NCBI GenBank assembly: GCA_021199255.1
Contig: JAJQIK010000091.1
Span: 1-51,133, forward strand
Length of the DNA: 51,133 nt
Reading direction: 5' to 3'
Source of the DNA: Clostridiales bacterium
Lineage (GTDB): Bacteria; Bacillota; Clostridia; Lachnospirales; Lachnospiraceae
Every line of letters starts with the position of its first letter. Within the stretch, counting starts at the first letter, position 1. This document shows, piece after piece, positions 17,099 to 23,864 of this stretch. The notes under the pieces are model-generated. The model saw only the letters and a list, made by a program, of their open reading frames with translations, was not told the origin of the DNA and did no database searches. The translations under genes and the position numbers were made by a program.

Positions 17099-17204
17099 GA
17101 TTCTTCTGGCAGGAAGTTTATTGTGTTTAAGCCTGTTTCCGGTGCATATTCCTTACGTCAGTTTATGCCTTTTCGGCGAGCCGGAATTTCCCACAGAAGA
17201 CTGA
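17079..17204 (+). CDS. agrD: AgrD-like cyclic peptide precursor, 41 aa
   Basis: The start ATG 17079 lies inside the last codons of agrB, with AAAGAGGTG upstream. An amphipathic N-terminal leader (MRKYLDKILLAGSLLCLSLF) is followed by the core PYVSLCLFG and a conserved-type acidic tail EPEFPTED, the EPxxP pattern of AgrD proteins. Cys30 would give the thiolactone. Only three residues (LFG) lie between Cys30 and the EPEFP tail. S. aureus AgrD has four ring residues after Cys and a longer spacer, so the ring may be unusually small or include Glu34. It is followed at once by a terminator, so the operon is agrBD only. Confidence 0.85.
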   Translation: MRKYLDKILLAGSLLCLSLFPVHIPYVSLCLFGEPEFPTED

Positions 17205-17209
17205 TTCCC

Positions 17210-17253
17210 ATGGCTGCCGCATAAGCTTTCCCATGTGGCAGCCATTATTCTTT
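17210..17253 (+). terminator. terminator of agrBD
   Basis: ATGGCTGCC (17210-17218) pairs with GGCAGCCAT (17237-17245), followed by TATTCTTTCCCT. It begins 6 bp after the agrD stop and sits just before the convergent kinase gene. Confidence 0.75.
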
Positions 17254-17273
17254 CCCTCTTTACCGCCTGTTTA

Positions 17274-18548
17274 TCACCTTTTGACAGGCAGCATCACGCT
17301 AAACCGCAGATACTGTTGCCCCTGCTCCGTAACATTCTCCGCCTTGATTCCGCCGTCCCGTTCCCGCAGCTTTCTCCTGATTTTATCCAGACCAATTCCT
17401 CTGCCCTTGCCCTTACTGCTATAATTTCTCTGGAAAAATCTCTCGATTTCCTCCTTTGTATAAGCTCTGCTGGTATTGGACACAGAAAAGATATCCCACT
17501 GCTCCTCTCTTTCATAACCTATCAGGATTTTCCTGTCCGGCAGGTCAGACGCCGCCAGAGCCTCCACCGCGTTGTCCACTAAAATTCCAAGCATTTCGAT
17601 CATTTCATATTCCGATGCGGCCAGGGGAAACGCAATATATTCCAGCCTGTATTCTATCTGCAAACCCTGATCTCTGATTTCCTGCTCCTTCTGGTAGAAG
17701 AATCCGGCCAACAGCGGATTATCTACCCGCAATAATATCTGAGTCTCCCTGCCGGATTCCAGAACAAAATTGCAGTATTCTTTTTGCCTGTCCACCAGCT
17801 CCTCATAGCTGTGCGTTGTGTAAATCATACTGTAAATAGTATTGATATGATTCTTGAGGTCATGCTGTCTGTCCCTGACCAGCGCAATCAGCTCTTCATA
17901 AGCGGCGTAATACAGCTTATTGATTTCCATCTCCGCCTTTCTCTTCTCTGTTTCAGCCAGCGCCCTCTGCCACTCAATAACCACCACCGTCACCAGCCCT
18001 GTAAAATACAACACTTCTAAATAATCTTTCCCGGAGAGATAATTGCAATCCTTTGCTTCCAAAAGATTAATCAAAATGCAAATACAGACAAACAACAGCA
18101 GACCAATATAAATTTTTCTGTTTTTTAGAATCAAACCATAAAATTTGTGCAGCATTTGATAATGCATTAATATCCAAAGTACCGTCAAACATCCCAAATT
18201 AACCAAAAGAATATTCAATAATTCATCCTGTTTAGGAAACAAAAGAAAAATAGCAATATAAAAAGATTGTTGCAAAATAACAACTATTCCAAATGTTAAA
18301 ATACAACTTAATGTTGTTGGTTTTATTCCCTTTTTATATTCTGATAATACATATATATAAGCAAGAAAATATGATAACGACAATAAATAAACCGGTAAAT
18401 CATATTCATTAATCAATGTGGTCAATAGAATTTCAGACATGATAAAAGACACGGTCTTGATATCATACTTTACTTTCTTCCCAAAGAAAGCCGCAACGCC
18501 GTATACAATAGCAAGCATTTCCATCAATAATCCAAGACTTCTAACCAT
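17274..18548 (-). CDS. AgrC-like GHKL sensor histidine kinase
   Basis: This 424-aa membrane kinase probably senses the AgrD-derived peptide. The N-terminal half has about six hydrophobic segments (to residue 195), as in AgrC receptors. A coiled stretch and the phospho-acceptor box RQHDLKNHI (His near 226) follow, then a GHKL ATPase domain with DNAVEAL near 328 and GKGRGIGL near 386. The start ATG 18548 overlaps the response regulator stop by 8 bases, showing coupling. The first half is much more AT-rich than neighbouring genes. Confidence 0.9.
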   Translation of the reverse strand: MVRSLGLLMEMLAIVYGVAAFFGKKVKYDIKTVSFIMSEILLTTLINEYDLPVYLLSLSYFLAYIYVLSEYKKGIKPTTLSCILTFGIVVILQQSFYIAIFLLFPKQDELLNILLVNLGCLTVLWILMHYQMLHKFYGLILKNRKIYIGLLLFVCICILINLLEAKDCNYLSGKDYLEVLYFTGLVTVVVIEWQRALAETEKRKAEMEINKLYYAAYEELIALVRDRQHDLKNHINTIYSMIYTTHSYEELVDRQKEYCNFVLESGRETQILLRVDNPLLAGFFYQKEQEIRDQGLQIEYRLEYIAFPLAASEYEMIEMLGILVDNAVEALAASDLPDRKILIGYEREEQWDIFSVSNTSRAYTKEEIERFFQRNYSSKGKGRGIGLDKIRRKLRERDGGIKAENVTEQGQQYLRFSVMLPVKR

Positions 18549-19266
18549 TTACAACATTCCTCATAAAAAATCTTTTGTACATAACCCCGATTTCCACCGG
18601 CTGGGAATAGCCCTTCAGCTTAATGTACCGGTTGGCGATATCTATGTGCTCGATATAATCCTTATTGATAATGATGTAGCGGCTGCATTGTATGAAATGC
18701 TCCGAATCCAGCTCTTGCAGAATATCCTTACAGGGCAGATATGCCAGCTTCACTTCGCCGTCCGTAGCGTGAATAATACGTCCGCGCCTGCTGTTTTCAA
18801 TATAAACAATTCTCGCTTTCTCTTTCTTGTACAAAAGTCCGTTCTTGCGAAAGTAAATGCTCCCGCTCCGCTCCGGTCGCAGAGGCATCAGCAGCGCTTC
18901 CCGGACTATCTTTTTCACATACTCGGCGTCGTACGGCTTTTCAATATAACTATAGCAATGAAAATCTCGGCTGGAATACAGCATGGGATCATCAAGAGAT
19001 GTTACAAAGATCACCGGGGTATACTCATATTTTTTCTGCTGCCTAATATATTCCGCGAATTTAATTCCCGAAACGTCCCCGGAGTAATGAGGGTCTAAAA
19101 TAATATCTATCAAAAACAGGTCGATACTTCCTTTTATCAAATGTACATGGGCCTGCTCCAGGTTGGTGGCGCTTCTCACCTCAGTATCAAGATCAAGTTC
19201 TCCGACAATTTTAACCAGCATATCAAGACTGCTCTGGTTATCTTCCAGTATTAAAATTGTCTTCAT
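18541..19266 (-). CDS. LytTR response regulator (AgrA-like)
   Basis: This 241-aa protein pairs a receiver domain (acidic E8/D9, phospho-acceptor Asp54 in LFLIDII, switch Lys near 109 in EKPYD) with a C-terminal LytTR DNA-binding domain (about 140-238). It should be phosphorylated by the GHKL kinase whose gene overlaps it, and then activate the agrBD promoter. The start ATG 19266 follows GGTGG. It sits between the XRE regulator (21-bp gap) and the kinase, so the three form one operon. It resembles the orphan regulator at 19855-20592 along its length. Confidence 0.9.
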   Translation of the reverse strand: MKTILILEDNQSSLDMLVKIVGELDLDTEVRSATNLEQAHVHLIKGSIDLFLIDIILDPHYSGDVSGIKFAEYIRQQKKYEYTPVIFVTSLDDPMLYSSRDFHCYSYIEKPYDAEYVKKIVREALLMPLRPERSGSIYFRKNGLLYKKEKARIVYIENSRRGRIIHATDGEVKLAYLPCKDILQELDSEHFIQCSRYIIINKDYIEHIDIANRYIKLKGYSQPVEIGVMYKRFFMRNVVNG

Positions 19267-19287
19267 TGCCAGCCACCATTCTATATC

Positions 19288-19689
19288 CTATCTTTTGTCT
19301 TTAAATAACCTGTCCAACGCTTCCTTAATATCGTCCAGCCCCGCGTCCACAGGCAGACTGCTGCTCTTTCCTTCCGTAAAATAGAACAGCAGCCTGACTA
19401 AAACTTTCATCTTCTCAGCGTCAGAGGTTCTTCTGATCAGCTCCAAAATATCCTCCGCGCTCTCGCTGACTCCATACAACAGATAATCGGAGGATACGTT
19501 GAAATATTCGCACATCAGCGCTATGATCTTATTGGAGGGCACATGGATTCCCCGTTCATAACAGCTTACCATATTCGTACCAATCGACAGAATCTCTGCC
19601 AACTGTTCCTGTGTAATTCCTCTTGCTTCGCGGAGCTCTTTTATTCTCTTCCCCAGACTACCACTATTAAACGAATAATCCACAGCCAT
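19288..19689 (-). CDS. XRE-family helix-turn-helix regulator heading the agr-type kinase operon
   Basis: This 133-aa protein has an N-terminal HTH_3 domain (about residues 12-68, GKRIKELREARGITQEQLAE...YFNVSSDYLLYG) and a helical C-terminal tail of unknown role. The start ATG 19689 has GGGGAG. It is the first gene of the operon with the LytTR regulator and kinase, an arrangement not found in staphylococcal agr. It may autoregulate the operon through the inverted repeat at 19746-19780. Its ligand or partner is unknown. Confidence 0.88.
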   Translation of the reverse strand: MAVDYSFNSGSLGKRIKELREARGITQEQLAEILSIGTNMVSCYERGIHVPSNKIIALMCEYFNVSSDYLLYGVSESAEDILELIRRTSDAEKMKVLVRLLFYFTEGKSSSLPVDAGLDDIKEALDRLFKDKR

Positions 19690-19712
19690 CTAATGTCTCC
19701 CCAATATTTTCT

Positions 19713-19780
19713 TATATTATATCCTTGTTGGGAATACGCTTTAACACGGTATTGCCATGACTCATCATTGGCAATACCGT
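19713..19780 (-). promoter_or_regulatory. XRE operon promoter with 12-bp inverted repeat
   Basis: ACGGTATTGCCA (19746-19757) and TGGCAATACCGT (19769-19780) are perfect complements around an 11-bp centre. On the minus strand TATAAT follows about 25 bp downstream of the arms with only a weak -35 (TTAAAG) abutting them. No U-tract follows, so an operator is as likely as a terminator for the upstream regulator gene. Confidence 0.5.
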
Positions 19781-19854
19781 TAGTATCAGTTTCATTATAT
19801 GCTATCCGCCCGCCAAGGGGATATCTTCTTCCATTTGTTGTATCCGCCGCGGTT

Positions 19855-20592
19855 CTATTCGATAACGCCCAAAATCTGTCTCACTTCATTCTTATAGGTC
19901 ACGCCGATTTCCACGCTTCCCAGATCATTTTTCAGATTGATAATCCGGTTGACCATATCGGCATTGTTGATGTATGCACGATTGACAATCATATGCCTGC
20001 TGCACTGGAATACATCGTCGTTCCCGATCTCCTCCAACAGCCTGTGCAGACTCATATAGCTGATCCTTTCCACCTCGCCATCGCTCTTATGCAGGAAAGT
20101 ATGATGCCGGATAACCTCCGCGTATACAAATTCACTGCACGCGATCTGTATAATAATGCCGTCCTGCTTAAAGGAATAATACTTCCTATCCGGTTTCTTC
20201 CCCGGAAAGAGCAGCGCCTCCGCCACCGTGCCCTTAAAATCCTGCGTATCGAAGGGCTTTTCAAAAAACATATAACAACGCAGGCGGTCGATGGTATATC
20301 GGTTTAAATCCTGCAAAGCCGTCACAAAAATAACAGGAGTAAACAGATAACACTCCCGCTCCCTCATATGTTCAATAAAAGTAAGGCCGGACACATCGTT
20401 TGTGGCTCCGGTCTTCGTCATAATATCAATCACAAACAAGTCAATGTTGCCGTTGGCGGCATACAGATAGGCTTCCTGCACATTTTCACAGGCATATATC
20501 CGGTCTCTCTCCTGACATACCTCGCGAATGAGCCTTTCCATATACGCTCTTGAATCGACATTATCTTCCAGTATCAGTATTCTTTTCATCAT
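19855..20592 (-). CDS. orphan LytTR response regulator
   Basis: This 245-aa protein is built like the AgrA-like regulator next door: a receiver with Asp56 (LFVIDIM), switch Lys in EKPFD, and a LytTR domain in the last 100 residues (SEFVYAEVIRHHTFLH...). The two share the same layout and many residues, so they look like paralogues. The start ATG 20592 follows AAGGAG; ATG 20589 is possible. It has no kinase of its own nearby and is separated from the XRE operon by an inverted repeat. It may respond to the same kinase or use another one. Confidence 0.88.
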   Translation of the reverse strand: MMKRILILEDNVDSRAYMERLIREVCQERDRIYACENVQEAYLYAANGNIDLFVIDIMTKTGATNDVSGLTFIEHMRERECYLFTPVIFVTALQDLNRYTIDRLRCYMFFEKPFDTQDFKGTVAEALLFPGKKPDRKYYSFKQDGIIIQIACSEFVYAEVIRHHTFLHKSDGEVERISYMSLHRLLEEIGNDDVFQCSRHMIVNRAYINNADMVNRIINLKNDLGSVEIGVTYKNEVRQILGVIE

Positions 20593-21288
20593 TTTTTCTC
20601 CTTAGTATTTATTTCATGCTGTCCCAAATAAATGACACACTTAATATTATAATCTGTTCCCAAGAAGAACCTGTGATAAAATACAAATCATGCAATTCCG
20701 CAACCAAACTATTTTATTCGATATGTTTTCATTTTCAACCGTTTATTCCGTACTATAATCTTTCTATTTATGCAACTACGAAATACGATACCGCGCAAAA
20801 TTGCCCTGTCTCTCTATTTCCACAGGTCATTGGAAAATCTGCTCCTGGATATAAAATCGCCTCAATGGCGCCGTCACCAACAGATCTCTGGGAAAGGGAA
20901 CGCCAGCGCGTCTGTGTTGGTGATGCCATTGAGGCAAAGAAGAAGGCATAACGAATAAGTTCCGCAATCGCCTATCCATGTTCAAAAAATAAAGGAATAT
21001 GTTTCGTTGAAAAACAGAATTCTGGGGACGGCTCTGCAAGGACGCAGCAGATGCTTTCCGAAAATTGGCAGAAGTAAAAACTATCATGTACCTGTAATGT
21101 ATTTTATATATTTCCCCTCATTTACACCAGACAAAAGCCATCGTCCGGAGCATACTCCGCTGCATTTCCCGCAGAATATCACATTACGCCGTCCTACTGT
21201 CCCGCAGGAACCTTAATGAAATCAGGATAACATTATGATACACCCAAACAGGCCATACAGCGGATTCATTGCACCAATGATGCGAAAA
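20593..21288. other. 696-bp gene-free stretch with a long hairpin
   Basis: No convincing gene on either strand. It contains an AT-rich part (20600-20800) with TATAAT-like boxes at 20646-20652 and around 20753. The motif ATGCAANTNCG occurs at 20690-20700 and 20770-20780, similar to ATGCAAGTTGCG just before the agrBD direct repeats (16409). A long hairpin follows at 20859-20935. At 20954-20973, AGTTCCGCAATCGCCTA resembles AGTTTCGCAAACGCCTA at 11121-11137 with two differences. The part from 21000 to 21288 shows nothing I can name and may be a decayed gene. Confidence 0.5.
20859..20935. repeat. long hairpin related to the 3508-3580 hairpin
   Basis: GCCTCAATGGC (20859-20869) pairs with 20925-20935 and TCACCAACA (20874-20882) with 20915-20923. 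On the minus strand it is followed by GATTTTAT. The inner part on the plus strand (CTGGGAAAGGGAACGCCAG plus flanking CAGA/TCTG) matches the inner part of the 3508 hairpin read on its minus strand. Confidence 0.6.
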
Positions 21289-21966
21289 TCAAACCGAACG
21301 GGGAATCCCGCCCTGCTTCACGCCGAATTTACCGCGCATGGCAAGCAGCGCGTCGACCTGCTCCTTTGATAAGAGATTTTGTTTTCCCAAAATTTTATCC
21401 GTAATCAGTAAAATATTAGCGTAATACTCCATAGATTCCAGCCGATAATAAGCGGTATAGGCGTCCTCCGCCCAGGTAACCGCCCCGTGGTTGGCAAGCA
21501 GAACGCCGTTATGGATGCGGCAATAGGGCGCTATCGCCTCCGGCACTTCCTTACTGCCCAGCTCCGCATAAGGCGCCACAGGTACATCGCCTAATGTAAT
21601 TACCGCCTCCGCCAGTACTGGCGTATCCAGCGAAATCCCCGCTATGGCAAAGCAGGTGCAGATCGGCGGATGGGCATGGCAGACTGCACGGATATCGGGA
21701 TTTTCCCGATAGGCGCGCAGATGCATCTTTAATTCCGAGGAAGGCCGATAGCTTCCTTCCAGAACATTGCCGTCCAGATCCACCTTTACCAGCATTTTTT
21801 TCTTCATGTATCCCTTAGACACTCCGGTAGGCGTAGCCCACACTTCATGATCGCCTGTTTTCACAGAGATATTGCCATCGTTCGCCGCCACAAAATTGCG
21901 CGTGTACATACGCTGTCCAATATCAATAATGGCCTTTTTCGCCTGTTTTTCTGTCATATATTTCAT
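21289..21966 (-). CDS. class II aldolase, probable 5-(methylthio)ribulose-1-phosphate / 5-deoxyribulose-1-phosphate aldolase
   Basis: This 225-aa zinc-dependent aldolase is of the fuculose-phosphate aldolase (FucA/AraD) family. Visible motifs are NDGNISVK near 27, TPTGVSKG near 48, SSELKMHLR near 72 with the catalytic-type Glu, the metal ligands HAHPP (His near 97 and 99) and LLANHGAV (His near 158). Such enzymes cleave a sugar 1-phosphate to DHAP and an aldehyde. Lying directly after mtnA, it most likely takes the isomerase product, as Ald2 does in the DHAP shunt. Plain fuculose-phosphate aldolase is the alternative. The start ATG 21966 has GGAG, supplied by repeat copy C. Confidence 0.85.
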   Translation of the reverse strand: MKYMTEKQAKKAIIDIGQRMYTRNFVAANDGNISVKTGDHEVWATPTGVSKGYMKKKMLVKVDLDGNVLEGSYRPSSELKMHLRAYRENPDIRAVCHAHPPICTCFAIAGISLDTPVLAEAVITLGDVPVAPYAELGSKEVPEAIAPYCRIHNGVLLANHGAVTWAEDAYTAYYRLESMEYYANILLITDKILGKQNLLSKEQVDALLAMRGKFGVKQGGIPRSV

Positions 21967-22070
21967 ATTAATCTCCATTCCGGAGCGTTAGCGACGGGGC
22001 GAAGAGAAATCCACGAAAGTGGTTTCTCTTCTGCCATCAGACAAATTTGTGACGCTCCGGCACAAATTTG
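21967..22070 (-). repeat. interspersed palindromic repeat, copy C
   Basis: Minus-strand order: CAAATTTGTG / CACAAATTTG pair (22041-22070 region), GGAGCGT, CTGATGGCAGA, then a stem GAAGAGAAA-CCAC/GTGG-TTTCTCTTC (22001-22031). ACGCTCC, pairing with GGAGCGT, and GGAATGGAGATTAAT directly before the aldolase ATG complete it. On the plus strand the inner stem closes on a GAAA tetraloop. Confidence 0.75.
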
Positions 22071-22072
22071 AG

Positions 22073-22107
22073 TATGAAAAATCAGCATATCAATGTGATT
22101 TTTCATA
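22073..22107. repeat. perfect 12-bp hairpin between repeat copies C and D
   Basis: TATGAAAAATCA (22073-22084) and TGATTTTTCATA (22096-22107) are perfect complements with an 11-bp loop that can extend the stem (CAT/ATG). It fills the gap between the two repeat copies. Confidence 0.7.
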
Positions 22108-22108
22108 T

Positions 22109-22203
22109 TAATCTCTATTCCTGAGCAACTTGTTGCGAAGCGGCGGCGAGAAATCCGCGAAGGTGGTTTCTCTTCTGCCATCAGGCAAATTTGTGGCGCT
22201 CCG
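22109..22203 (-). repeat. interspersed palindromic repeat, copy D, overlapping the mtnA 3' end
   Basis: This copy is nearly identical to copy A through stem and 3' half (GAGAAA..TTTCTC, GCAACAAGTTGCTC) but ends GGAATAGAGATTAATATG, like copy C. Its distal part (22181-22203) is the last codons and stop of mtnA (…ERHKFA), so the repeat contributes coding sequence to that gene. Confidence 0.7.
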
Positions 22204-23278
22204 CCGCTTTTTTTCTGGCGAAGATTTCCTCTAAGGACTCCGTATAGGGTTCTCTCGCAATGCCATACTCGGTCACGATTCCCGCAATCAGATCGTGGTC
22301 TGTCACGTCAAAGGCGGGATTATAGACCTTTACGCCCTCCGGCGCCATTGGCCGCTCGTACCACATATCCGTCACCTCATGGGCGGGTCTCTGCTCAATC
22401 GTAATTTCCGCTCCGGTAGGCGTATTCCTGTCAATGGTAGACGTAGGCGCGCAGACATAGACCGGCACATGATATCTCCCGGCTACCGCCGCCACCACTG
22501 AAGTACCGATTTTATTGGCGGTATCCCCGTTGGCCGCCACCCTGTCGCAGCCCACAAATACCGCGTTAATCCAGCCGTTTCGCATCACCGAGGCGCACAT
22601 ATTGTCACAGATCAGGGTTACGTCTACGCCCGAAGAGTACAGCTCATAAGCGGTCAGCCTCGCCCCCTGCAGAAGCGGCCTGGTCTCATCTGCATATACC
22701 CGAAAATGATAGCCCCGCTCCTGCCCCAGATAAATAGGCGCTGTCGCCGTACCATACTTGCAGGTTGCAAGCTGTCCCGCGTTACAGTGGGTCAGAATCC
22801 CGTCCCCCGGCTTTACCAGCGTCAGCCCATATTCCCCGATCGCCTTGCAAACCCGAATATCCTCTTCCTTCATCCTGACGGCTTCTTCCCTCAACCGATT
22901 TTTTATCTCAGCCACCGGACAGTTTTGGCTGCGCACGCACACCTGCTCCATTCTGCCCAGCGCCCAGGACAGGTTGACGGCCGTAGGCCGCGCGGAATTT
23001 AAATACTCCTTCTGCTTTTGAAAGGCTTCGTAAAAAACGGCGTAATCCTCCGTCTGGATTCCCTTTGTCAGCAAATAGATGCCAAAGGCGGCGGCAACGC
23101 CGATGGCAGGCGCTCCCCGAACCTTCAGCAGATAGATAGCGTCCCGTATTTCCTGCGCCGTATGCAGGCTGAGCAGCTCCAGCCGCCCCGGCAAAAGCGT
23201 CTGGTCTAAAATCACCAGCGCGCTGTGCTCATCGTCCAGCGCTACCGTCTCATAATCCATAAGATTGTTTCCGTTCAT
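22181..23278 (-). CDS. mtnA: S-methyl-5-thioribose-1-phosphate isomerase
   Basis: This 365-aa protein of the eIF2B-like aldose-ketose isomerase family converts methylthioribose 1-phosphate to the ribulose form in methionine salvage, and also accepts 5-deoxyribose 1-phosphate. Family marks are KVRGAPAIGVAAAFG near 55, the catalytic Cys near 163 (LTHCNAGQLATC) and the catalytic Asp near 241 (VGCDRVAANGDTANKIGT). The start ATG 23278 follows GGGAGAGG. It lies between ybaK (45-bp gap) and the class II aldolase. The usual methionine-salvage genes mtnB/W/X/D and the kinase mtnK are not in view. Its last residues are encoded by repeat copy D. Confidence 0.95.
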   Translation of the reverse strand: MNGNNLMDYETVALDDEHSALVILDQTLLPGRLELLSLHTAQEIRDAIYLLKVRGAPAIGVAAAFGIYLLTKGIQTEDYAVFYEAFQKQKEYLNSARPTAVNLSWALGRMEQVCVRSQNCPVAEIKNRLREEAVRMKEEDIRVCKAIGEYGLTLVKPGDGILTHCNAGQLATCKYGTATAPIYLGQERGYHFRVYADETRPLLQGARLTAYELYSSGVDVTLICDNMCASVMRNGWINAVFVGCDRVAANGDTANKIGTSVVAAVAGRYHVPVYVCAPTSTIDRNTPTGAEITIEQRPAHEVTDMWYERPMAPEGVKVYNPAFDVTDHDLIAGIVTEYGIAREPYTESLEEIFARKKAAERHKFA

Positions 23279-23323
23279 ATTCCTCTCCCTTCCCGGAACC
23301 CTTTCGGCCAAAAAGTCCTTCCT

Positions 23324-23806
23324 TTACATGGTAATCTCCGCAAATTCCGCTCCGGCCGCCCGGCACAAGTCCTCCGGACTCAGCTCAATCTGGGAACCAA
23401 GCCTGCCGCCGCTGACAATCATGGTTTCCAGCGCCTGCGCCGACGCGTCGATTCTGGTCACATACTGCTTCTTCATGCCCACGGCGGTACAGCCGCCCCT
23501 GATGTATCCGGTAACGGCGTTAATTTCCTTAACGGGAAGCATGGAAACCGCTTTTTCCCCTACGGATTTCGCGGCTTTCTTCAAATCCAGCTCCTTTTCG
23601 ATGGGGAGCACGAACACGAAATAATTCCTGCTGCCGCCCACAGTCACCAGCGTCTTATATACCTTCTCATGGGGCAGCCCCAATAGATCCGCCACCTGTA
23701 TGCCGTCCACGAACTCTCCGCACTCATAGGTATGGTGGGTAAAAGAAATCCGCTCTCTTTCCAGAATCCGCATTGCATTGGTTTTCACCTCTTTATTTTT
23801 CGCCAT
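23324..23806 (-). CDS. ybaK: Cys-tRNA(Pro)/Cys-tRNA deacylase, YbaK/EbsC family
   Basis: This 160-aa cytoplasmic editing enzyme hydrolyses Cys-tRNA-Pro formed by mistake. The YbaK fold is recognisable in HHTYECGEFVDGIQVADLLG near 25, VYKTLVTVG with the functional Lys near 51, and GYIRGGCTAVGMKK near 105. The true start is ATG 23806 (MAKNKEVKTNAMR) with AAAGGAT; the open frame upstream belongs to the 3' end of the permease gene in another frame. It precedes mtnA in the same direction, and the exporter permease gene ends 58 bp before it. Confidence 0.92.
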   Translation of the reverse strand: MAKNKEVKTNAMRILERERISFTHHTYECGEFVDGIQVADLLGLPHEKVYKTLVTVGGSRNYFVFVLPIEKELDLKKAAKSVGEKAVSMLPVKEINAVTGYIRGGCTAVGMKKQYVTRIDASAQALETMIVSGGRLGSQIELSPEDLCRAAGAEFAEITM

Positions 23807-23864
23807 AATATCTATATCCTTTCTTCCATTCCGCATCGCCACAAAACTCAGTCCCTTTGCCCTC

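Noticed and set aside
19746-19780. CRISPR-like or mobile-element end
   Set aside because: A single inverted repeat with no spacer series, no target duplication and no transposase nearby.
20770-20958. 62-aa plus-strand frame in the gene-free stretch
   Set aside because: Most of it translates the long hairpin; no ribosome binding site and no similarity.
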